From contig NZ_BOMY01000012.1 in assembly GCF_016862435.1 (NCBI RefSeq), forward strand, positions 62,001-126,000: 64,000 nt of DNA, written 5' to 3'. Positions within the stretch are counted from its first letter, which is position 1; every line of letters begins with the position of its first letter. Positions 57,757-64,000 of this stretch are shown here, one piece after another. The translations under genes and the position numbers were made by a program. The notes under the pieces are model-generated. The model was given only the letters and a program-made list of their open reading frames with translations, was not told the origin of the DNA and ran no database searches. This DNA is from Paractinoplanes tereljensis (GTDB lineage: Bacteria > Actinomycetota > Actinomycetes > Mycobacteriales > Micromonosporaceae).

Positions 57757-60700
57757 TCAGTCGTCGTTCGGCATCCCCGGAGGCGTACGCCGTCGGCGCA
57801 CCGGCTCGGGCGGCGCGGGTTCGATCGTTGCGGGGTTTGTAACGGTTCTGCGCCGACGCGGCTGAGCGGAGGCCGCGAGCAGCTCGGCGGCCTCGGCCCG
57901 GTAGCTGGAGAGCCCCGTCGCCGAGGCGGCTGCCTTCATCGGGGTGGCCGGCTTGAGGGCCGCGGGCGGCGGCTTGGCGGCGTTGCTCGTCGCCGGTTTG
58001 CCCGAGGTGCTGGCGGGCGGTTTCGCCGCGTTGCTGACCGCGGGCCTGCCCCCGGTGCTCACCGGCGGCTTGGCCGCGTTACTCACTCCCGGCTTGCCAC
58101 CGTTGCTCACCACCGGCCGGGCCGCGTTACCCACCGCCGGCTTGGCCGGGCTGCCGCTAGTTGCGCTGCCCGCGGCTGGCCTTGATGCGCTGGCCGGCGG
58201 CTTTACGGTGGTGGGCCGTGTCGTTGTTGGTGTGGTCGGCGTGGCGGGCTTTGCGGTCGCTGCGGACCTGGTGGCCGCCTTCGCCGCCTTGATGGCCGGG
58301 CTGGCCGGGGCCGCCGACTTGGCCGGGGTCGCCGACTTGGCCGGGGTCGCCGACTTGGCCGGCGCGCTCGACCGGGCGGTCGGGGTAGCACGAGCCGTCG
58401 TCTTGGCGGCCTCGGCGGGGGCGGCGGCGGTCTTCGGCTTGGTCGTCTTCGCGGTGCGAACGCGGGTCGCCTTGATGGGCTTCAGTTCGGTGTCCCCGTC
58501 GGCAGCGCCGTTCGCGGCCTCGTCGCGGGCCCGGGCGGCCGCGCGGGCGGTCACCGTCTCGGCGGCCTTCCGCCAGGCGGCGGGGGCTGGGTGCCCGGCA
58601 CCAAGACCGGCCGCCGGGCCGTCGTCGTCGCCAATCGGTGGGGTCGGTTTGCCCGCACCGCCCGGCGTCGGCATCGGCCGCTGGACCAGCGGGAACTCGA
58701 CCGTCGGGGCCGAACTCGACTCCCGCGCGAACTCGCTCTGCGGCATGTCCTCATCCCGGGCACCGCCGGGCGAGGGCATCGGCCGGCGTCGCGCGCGCCC
58801 GGTCGGCGGCTCGGCCCCGTTGCGGCCGTCCCCGCCGTCCCGCTCGGCCCCGCGGCCGCTTCCGCCGTCCCGCTCTGCTCCGCGGCCGCTTCCGCCGTCC
58901 CGCTCCGCTCCGCGGCCGCCTCCGCCGTCCCAGCCGGGCGGCATAGGCGTCCGTTCGGCACCGTCGGCGTCCGGGACCGGCATCGACCGCTGCGCCAGGC
59001 GACCATCGGTGCTCGGGGCAGTCGATGGGGTCGCGATCATCGCGCTGAGGTCGGCCGTCGCAGCCCCGGCGACGTTCTGTTCGTCCCGCACGGCGGCCGA
59101 TCCGACCGAGACCAGGCCGTCCGCCGCCGGGTTGGTGGCGCCGATGCGTTCGCCGCGGGCCATCGCGTGCATCAGGGCCGAAACGTCCGCCCCACCGGCG
59201 GCAACCCGCACCGGCCGTGGACCGCCCGCCGGGGTGACCCCGGCCCGGTCGTCGGAGGCGTCGGCGGCAACCGGCGTACCGGTCGAGGTCCGCTCCGGGC
59301 TGGACGGCTGCGCCGGGGCCGCCGCCCGCCCGGGGGTTTCGGCCGGAACGTTCAGCTTGGGAGCGGACACCGGAGGGCGGTCGTTGCGACCGGCCTCGAT
59401 GTCCGCCCCCGCTGCCTGCCGCGCCCTACTGGCGGATAGGGGCGGCTGGGCGCCGGCATTCGCGGTCGTCACAAAATCCGACGACCCGGCGATTCCGGCC
59501 GAGGTAGCTTCCGGGGTTGCCCGACCCGGTTCGGTGGCGGCGGCCGACACGTGGTCCGCTCGCCCTCCACGCACGGTAGCGGCCGTTGAGCCCGCCATCC
59601 CAGCCTGAGCACCGAGTTCTACGTCACCGGCCGCACCCTCGACAACCGAGACGGAAGCTCGTCCCAGCCCTAGCACCTGCGGAAATGCCGACGGCGTCCG
59701 CTCCGCAGCGGCCCCCGGCTCGGCGCCGGCGCCGGGAGTGGCGGCCCGGCCGCCGGCTTGCGAGCCGACGCCGGGAGTGGCGGCCCGGCCGCCGGCTTGC
59801 GAGCCGACGCCGCCTACCGACGCAGGCTCGCGCTCCGCGACGGCTGCCGCACCAGCCGCGTCCCTACCCGGCGTCCGGGCCGCAGCTCCGCCCGCCGACT
59901 CCGGCGTGCGAGCTCCGGCCCTCGGACCGGCCGCAGCCGCAGCGGGCGCGACCGCGCCGGCCCTCGCGGGAACCGCCGAAGCAGGCGATTCGCCCACGCC
60001 AGCGGCCGCACCCGAAGCAGACACTCGGCCCGCGCCGGTCGGCGCAGCCGAAGTGGCCGAACCAGCTGGGCCCGCCTGGACAGCAGCGGCAGACGCGGCC
60101 GGAGCCGACTGCTTGGCCACTCCGGAAGGCGCGGCCGAGGCGCTCGGGCCAGCCAATCCCGCAGGGACAGCAGCGGCAGACGCGGCCGGAACCGACGGCA
60201 TGGCCACTCCGGAAGGCGCCGAGCCAGCCAGTCCCACTGGAAGAGCAGCGGCGGACTCGGCCGGAACCGGCATAGTCGCACCTGCAGGCGCAATGATCGA
60301 GACTGGGCCTGCAGGCGCAGCCGAAGCGGCCAGACCAGCCGGTACAGCAGCGGCGGACGTCGCCAAAGGCGACGACTTGGCAGCGCCGGCGGGTGCGGTC
60401 GGCGCAGATGCGGCCGACGCCGTCGGACTCGGGATCCGGGATCCCTGGGCGGCCGCGGCGGGTGTGCCTTGAGCCTGGTTCGGACGGCTGCCGGACGGCT
60501 GCTGACGACCTACGCGGGGGGAATCCGCGCGAGTCAGGCCGGTCGCGGCCCAGTCGGTGGCGTTCGGGCCGGTGACTACCGCGACCCGCTGGGTGGCTCG
60601 GCGCGGGTCGCGCGCCGCCCGGTTTTCCCGGCCGGCCGGCGACGGGGGCCCGGCCGACACCGCCTCCGCACGGTCATGAACACCGCGCGCGGCGCGCGCG

Positions 60701-62568
60701 TCCGCGGCACCAGCCGCGTAGGCCGCGGCAACGGCCGCATCCCCGGACGGCGCCGGAGCCGGACGACCGCCCGAACCCCGCTTCCCGCTCACCGGGCCAC
60801 CGACCTCGGACGCCGTCCCGCCCGCCGGGCCACCGACCTGGGACGTCGTCCCGATCGGCTCATCGCCGTCGACCGTCGCTTCGTCCGGCTCACCATCGAC
60901 CGAAGCGGCGCGTGGCTGCTCGCCCAGGTCGGAGACAACATCCGACTGCTCGTCATCCGCAGGGTCCGGCTGGGCCTCGGAGGTCGCGGCTGCCTTCCCG
61001 TCCTGTTCGGCGGCGGCCTTCTTCATGGCTACCTCGGCCATCCGGGCGGCCGCCGTCGCCTCGGTCTCCCGGGCGCGCTCGGGAGCGGTTTCCGCCACCC
61101 ACGCACCGACGGCCGAAGCCCGGAACAGCGGCAGGTCGCCGGGTCCCGGCTCGCGCTTCCGCCCGAACCGCTCCCCCCGCCGACCGAACAGCGGGTCCGT
61201 CGAGGACGGGAAGTCCCCGAGCGGCAGAGCACCGCCGGCCGCCGGCGTGATGAAGTTGAGTGGCTCTCCCGGCGCGGGCCGCCGGTCGGCCTGCGGCCGA
61301 CCGGGAATGGCGGTGGCCGCCGCATATTCGGCGGGATCCGGCGCAGCTGGGTGAGGCGCAACGCCAGGACCCACGCCGCCGGAGACCGGAATGGCAGAGA
61401 CCGGAATTGCAGAGACCGGGACGCCAGAAGCCGGAATGGCAGAAGTCGGAATTGCAGAAACCGGAGCCGCCGAGATCGGCGCCCCAGAGATCAGCGTCCC
61501 AGAAACCGAACCCCCGACCCCGGATGCCGGAACCGAGTAAGCCGGAACGGCAGAAATCGGAACCACCGACGCCGGAATCGCGGAAGTCGGAATAGCCGAG
61601 ACCGAAACCGCGGAGGCAGAAACCGCAGACGCTGGGACCGCCGAGGCTGGGACCGCCGAGGCTGGGACCGCCGAGGCTGGGACCGCCGAGGCTGGGACCG
61701 CGGAGGTTGGGCCGGCCAGGGCCGGTGTGCCGGCCGGGGGCCAGGTGAACTGGGGTGCGGAGGCCGACAGCCCGGCCTTCTGGGCGTCGGCGAGGGTTCG
61801 GGGGCGGTGGGCGCCGCCGGTGCGGGGCGCGCTGATGGCGGGCGCGGGGAGCGAGGCGCCGATCGCGGCCAGCAGGTCGGGGACCTGGCTCGGCTCGACC
61901 ACGTACACGATCTCGCGCCGCCGCCCCGGCCAGGCCAGGACGATCAGGCCGATCATCGCCAGCAGCGAGCCCAGGGTGAGCAGGCCCCAGGTGCTGGAGT
62001 TGATCCAGCCGGGACGCAGCTCGGCCGAGGAGGTCAGCTGAATGCCGGACTTCGCGCCGGGATTCATGATGACCAGGCTGTACGGGCCGCCGGTGACCTC
62101 GCCGGGTGACCACGCCAGGTGGCCGTCGACGCCGCTGCGCAGCCAGAACGACGCGCCGGTGGGCAGCACCCCGGGAGCCTGCCGGCCGCCGACCGGGAAG
62201 GTCGCGACCGGGAGCGCGCCGGTGCCGATGTCGACCGTGCGGACCCGGGAGTGCGGAACGCCCTGCAGGTACTGGTCGACGGCGGCGGACGGGGCGATGC
62301 CGAGGAAGGCGGGGCCGTCCTGGGTGGTCGCGTTGACCCGCAGCTGGGTGTCGCCGATCCGGGTGAAGGGCGCGTCGGTGCGAAGCAACCGGTCCACATC
62401 GGGGACGACGAACGCGTACCCGGGTGTGGCAAGCCGTTGCAGTTCGCCGCTGAACGCGCCGCCCTGATCACGATGCTGCATGGCTGCCCACAGTGCCGCG
62501 CCCGCGAGCAGCGACGGCAAACCGATGGTCAGCATCAGCATTCCGAGGATGGTGCGGAGCCACCGCAT
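57757..62568 (-). CDS. 1603-residue two-helix membrane protein with very long repeat-rich cytoplasmic tail
   Basis: The N-terminal 220 residues look folded: membrane helix at about 4-28 (LGMLMLTIGLPSLLAGAALW), an outside domain (GYAFVVPDVDRLLRTDAPFT, QLRVNATTQDGPAFLGIAPS), and a second helix at about 197-219 (LLTLGSLLAMIGLIVLAWPG). The next 1380 residues are Ala/Pro/Gly/Ser/Arg-rich and probably disordered, with tandem units: SAVPA pentapeptides (about 285-370), RGAERDGGSG units (about 1217-1246), AKSATP units (about 1401-1420) and NAAKPPVSTGGRPAVS-like units near the end. The basic Lys/Ala/Pro end is reminiscent of histone H1-like tails. It reads as one uninterrupted frame with good codon use on the minus strand. 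Function unknown; a cytoplasmic DNA- or protein-binding tail tethered to the membrane is a guess. Confidence 0.8.
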   Translation of the reverse strand: MRWLRTILGMLMLTIGLPSLLAGAALWAAMQHRDQGGAFSGELQRLATPGYAFVVPDVDRLLRTDAPFTRIGDTQLRVNATTQDGPAFLGIAPSAAVDQYLQGVPHSRVRTVDIGTGALPVATFPVGGRQAPGVLPTGASFWLRSGVDGHLAWSPGEVTGGPYSLVIMNPGAKSGIQLTSSAELRPGWINSSTWGLLTLGSLLAMIGLIVLAWPGRRREIVYVVEPSQVPDLLAAIGASLPAPAISAPRTGGAHRPRTLADAQKAGLSASAPQFTWPPAGTPALAGPTSAVPASAVPASAVPASAVPASAVPASAVSASAVSVSAIPTSAIPASVVPISAVPAYSVPASGVGGSVSGTLISGAPISAAPVSAIPTSAIPASGVPVSAIPVSAIPVSGGVGPGVAPHPAAPDPAEYAAATAIPGRPQADRRPAPGEPLNFITPAAGGALPLGDFPSSTDPLFGRRGERFGRKREPGPGDLPLFRASAVGAWVAETAPERARETEATAAARMAEVAMKKAAAEQDGKAAATSEAQPDPADDEQSDVVSDLGEQPRAASVDGEPDEATVDGDEPIGTTSQVGGPAGGTASEVGGPVSGKRGSGGRPAPAPSGDAAVAAAYAAGAADARAARGVHDRAEAVSAGPPSPAGRENRAARDPRRATQRVAVVTGPNATDWAATGLTRADSPRVGRQQPSGSRPNQAQGTPAAAAQGSRIPSPTASAASAPTAPAGAAKSSPLATSAAAVPAGLAASAAPAGPVSIIAPAGATMPVPAESAAALPVGLAGSAPSGVAMPSVPAASAAAVPAGLAGPSASAAPSGVAKQSAPAASAAAVQAGPAGSATSAAPTGAGRVSASGAAAGVGESPASAVPARAGAVAPAAAAAGPRAGARTPESAGGAAARTPGRDAAGAAAVAEREPASVGGVGSQAGGRAATPGVGSQAGGRAATPGAGAEPGAAAERTPSAFPQVLGLGRASVSVVEGAAGDVELGAQAGMAGSTAATVRGGRADHVSAAATEPGRATPEATSAGIAGSSDFVTTANAGAQPPLSASRARQAAGADIEAGRNDRPPVSAPKLNVPAETPGRAAAPAQPSSPERTSTGTPVAADASDDRAGVTPAGGPRPVRVAAGGADVSALMHAMARGERIGATNPAADGLVSVGSAAVRDEQNVAGAATADLSAMIATPSTAPSTDGRLAQRSMPVPDADGAERTPMPPGWDGGGGRGAERDGGSGRGAERDGGSGRGAERDGGDGRNGAEPPTGRARRRPMPSPGGARDEDMPQSEFARESSSAPTVEFPLVQRPMPTPGGAGKPTPPIGDDDGPAAGLGAGHPAPAAWRKAAETVTARAAARARDEAANGAADGDTELKPIKATRVRTAKTTKPKTAAAPAEAAKTTARATPTARSSAPAKSATPAKSATPAKSAAPASPAIKAAKAATRSAATAKPATPTTPTTTRPTTVKPPASASRPAAGSATSGSPAKPAVGNAARPVVSNGGKPGVSNAAKPPVSTGGRPAVSNAAKPPASTSGKPATSNAAKPPPAALKPATPMKAAASATGLSSYRAEAAELLAASAQPRRRRTVTNPATIEPAPPEPVRRRRTPPGMPNDD
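58313..58366 (-). repeat. 18-bp tandem repeat, three copies
   Basis: GCCGACTTGGCCGGGGTC occurs at 58313-58330 and 58331-58348 and, with changes at the end, at 58349-58366. It encodes AKSATP-type hexapeptides in the basic part of the large membrane protein. Confidence 0.9.
58831..58920 (-). repeat. 30-bp tandem repeat, three copies
   Basis: Units starting at 58831, 58861 and 58891 share CCGCCGTCCCGCTC...GCGGCCGC with single-base changes; they encode RGAERDGGSG decapeptides. Confidence 0.9.
61631..61705 (-). repeat. 15-bp tandem repeat, five copies
   Basis: GCTGGGACCGCCGAG is repeated at 61631, 61646, 61661 and 61676 exactly, and once more at 61691 with one change. It encodes SAVPA pentapeptides. 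The near-perfect DNA identity suggests a recently expanded minisatellite. Confidence 0.95.
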
Positions 62569-62667
62569 CAGCTTCTCCCCCTATCGCAGGCCATACTGCG
62601 GTGACCATACAGACGCATATACTCCGAAAGTGGTCAAATAGCCGCTAACACCCTGATAGATATGACA

Positions 62668-62699
62668 ACAGCCCGACCCCCATCCGGGAGCCGGGCTGT
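62668..62699 (-). terminator. Hairpin after the CopC-CopD gene
   Basis: ACAGCCCG (62668-62675) pairs with CGGGCTGT (62692-62699), with an inner GGCTCCCGG/CCATCCGGG region, 12 bases beyond the stop at 62712 on the minus strand. The 143-base gap to the large membrane-protein gene also holds its promoter region; a TTGACC at about 62635-62630 (minus) may be its -35. Confidence 0.55.
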
Positions 62700-62711
62700 G
62701 GCAGCAAAAAA

Positions 62712-64000
62712 TCAGGAGATGTTCGCGGTCATCGTGAGTGTCTGCTGATCGATGTCGCTGGTGCGCGCGGTGAACTTGAAGGTCCACTGGCCGGCCGACG
62801 GCAGGGCGATGTCGCCGACCGCGTGGAAGTCGGTGATCCGCAGCAGCGGGATCTGGATCGGCTCGATGCCCTTCGACTCCAGCGCCGCCGTCCCGGTCCA
62901 CTCGACGACCGTCAGCGGCTTGTTGTCGGGCGTGTACGCGTACAGATGGATCGAGTTGTTTCCGACCGCGGCCGGGAAGATGTCGACCTGCATCGCCATC
63001 GTGCTGCTGGTCAGCGTCTGCGTCACGGTCGAACTGGTCGAGGCGGTCGAGGCGGCCTCGGCCGTCCGCGGCGGAGCGATCTGGACCAGGGCCGCGGTCA
63101 CCCCCAGCACCACCGCCGTGATCGCGAGCTCGATGCCGACGATGCGGCGCAGGCCGCGCGGCTCGGCTTCGGCCTGTTTCGAGCGGACCAGGCGCCGGGA
63201 GAACCAGGCGACGCCCAGCACCAGGCCGGCCAGGGCCGCCTTGACCAGGATCAGCCGGCCGTAGGTGCTGTTGAACAGCCCGTCCAGCGACGAGACCTCG
63301 ATCAGCGCCTGCACCACGCCGGCCAGGATCAGCGCGGTCACCGCGGTGGCCGCCCAGCGCGACCAGATCGGCAGGATCGCGGACAGCTCGCGCTCGTTGG
63401 CCTGGCGCAGCAGGAAGCCGCCCAGCATGACCAGGCCACCCAGCCACACCGACATGGCGGCCAGGTGGATCGCGTCGATCACCACCGAGACGCCGGCCAC
63501 CGGGGAGGCGGTCGGGTGCCCGGTCAGCGGCCAGGTGGCCAGCGCCGCCACCCCGAGCACGCCGAGCAGCGCCAGGTCGGTCTTGGACTCGCCCTTCCCG
63601 GACAGGAACGGGCGCAGCAGCAGTGCGGCCGCGCACAGCACGCCGATGCGCACCAGCATCACCGCGCCGAACGTGCTGCCCAGTACGTCGCGCAGGTCAC
63701 CGACCCGGACGTCGAACAGGCCGGTGCCGATCGAATAGGGCACCTGCAGCCAGATCGCCATCAGCGTGCTGAACCCGACCAGGCCCATGCCGGTCCAGAT
63801 GACCCGGGACGGGCCGCGCCGGGACAGGCGGTGCGGCCACAGCAGGGCCAGCACGAGCGCCGGGCCGACCAGGAGAACCAAGCCGACGTATCCCAGATAT
63901 TTGCCGACCGGGATCAGTGCCCGGACCACCGGGTCGACCTTGCTGTCGTCGATCGCCGACGTCGGCGGGGCGGAAGCCGCGCCCACCGAATAGGTGATGC
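62712..64000 (-). CDS. CopC-CopD fusion copper protein (runs off right edge)
   Basis: The frame stays open to base 64000: the residues ITYSVGA just before a GTG at 63986 match the last strand of a CopC domain, so the start lies beyond the window. The visible part has about eight membrane helices of the CopD type (YLGYVGLVLLVGPALVLALL, WTGMGLVGFSTLMAIWLQVP, DAIHLAAMSVWLGGLVMLGG, ALILAGVVQALIEVSSLDGL, FNSTYGRLILVKAALAGLVL), including the conserved HLAAMSVWLGG. A C-terminal beta domain (DIFPAAVGNNSIHLYAYTPD, ITDFHAVGDIALPSAGQWTF) follows. It takes part in copper handling across or outside the membrane. Confidence 0.88.
   Translation of the reverse strand, partial: ITYSVGAASAPPTSAIDDSKVDPVVRALIPVGKYLGYVGLVLLVGPALVLALLWPHRLSRRGPSRVIWTGMGLVGFSTLMAIWLQVPYSIGTGLFDVRVGDLRDVLGSTFGAVMLVRIGVLCAAALLLRPFLSGKGESKTDLALLGVLGVAALATWPLTGHPTASPVAGVSVVIDAIHLAAMSVWLGGLVMLGGFLLRQANERELSAILPIWSRWAATAVTALILAGVVQALIEVSSLDGLFNSTYGRLILVKAALAGLVLGVAWFSRRLVRSKQAEAEPRGLRRIVGIELAITAVVLGVTAALVQIAPPRTAEAASTASTSSTVTQTLTSSTMAMQVDIFPAAVGNNSIHLYAYTPDNKPLTVVEWTGTAALESKGIEPIQIPLLRITDFHAVGDIALPSAGQWTFKFTARTSDIDQQTLTMTANIS

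Noticed and set aside
58313..61705. CRISPR array suggested by the evenly spaced repeats
   Set aside because: Repeats are directly tandem, in frame with a coding sequence, without unique spacers, and no cas genes occur in the window.
57944..62109. Long open frames on the plus strand opposite the large membrane-protein gene (for example 57944-59608 and 59758-62109)
   Set aside because: They are Arg/Gly/Pro-rich shadows caused by GC-biased third positions of the minus-strand gene; no domain or start signal supports them, while the minus frame has membrane helices and a terminator.

Overview
The window is high-GC DNA with dense, mostly short-spaced genes, many GTG starts and frequent ATGA/GTGA overlaps. 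The gene content (MatB-like deacetylase/glycosyltransferase fusion, orn next to tRNA-His, many secreted plant-polysaccharide enzymes, SAV2177-type methyltransferase, roadblock protein) indicates a filamentous actinobacterium. It looks most like Micromonosporaceae such as Actinoplanes; this is an inference from content, not from a search.

Layout. 1-1301: a quinone-oxidoreductase fragment divergent from its MmyB-like regulator. 1302-1462: a 161-bp MITE-like element with CTAG target duplication. 1463-5233: a multidrug-type membrane protein, then a translationally coupled trio (YVTN propeller membrane protein, a sigma protein with region 2 only, an anti-sigma-like protein). 5302-10214: ROK regulator with a DUF1479 oxygenase, then a TetR regulator divergent from a DrrAB-type ABC exporter through a well-formed operator. 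10283-15116: HtrA-like protease plus a MoxR/DUF58/VWA/VWA operon. 15071-18694: UbiD-family decarboxylase, an orphan NMT1-type binding lipoprotein and a pectinesterase. 18950-24317: a candidate amino-sugar exopolysaccharide locus (small membrane protein, GH18-like lipoprotein, deacetylase-GT2 fusion, glmS). 24304-32779: small regulators, a 41-residue two-cysteine peptide coupled to a FrnE-type DsbA, a YcaQ-family glycosylase, a MarR gene with a palindromic operator, a type III PLP decarboxylase and an isochorismatase-like hydrolase. 32840-36238: a complete NMT1/THI5-type ABC importer. 36446-43352: a methyltransferase, a TetR/MFS pair with three evenly phased operators, an L-lactate permease with a repeat-filled loop, and two secreted proteins.

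43500-52229 is the most interesting part: a plant cell-wall (pectin/arabinan) locus. A GH51-like arabinofuranosidase with FN3 and CBM2 modules, and a pectinesterase-pectate lyase operon whose enzymes carry near-identical ricin-type lectin modules, each have an identical CebR-type 14-bp operator upstream. Divergent from the pectin operon is one protein joining an ECF sigma factor, a zinc-finger anti-sigma-like motif, one membrane helix and an extracytoplasmic pectate-lyase-like beta-helix. I infer a membrane-tethered sigma factor that reads pectin outside the cell. A decayed desaturase gene lies between these blocks.

52319-64000: DUF4956 and VTC-domain genes with a large beta-rich secreted protein (a cluster that often also holds CotH, absent here), a fructosamine-kinase-like gene, a truncated hydrolase beside tRNA-His, orn, a candidate 6C small RNA, a 1603-residue repeat-rich membrane protein, and a CopC-CopD fusion running off the right edge.
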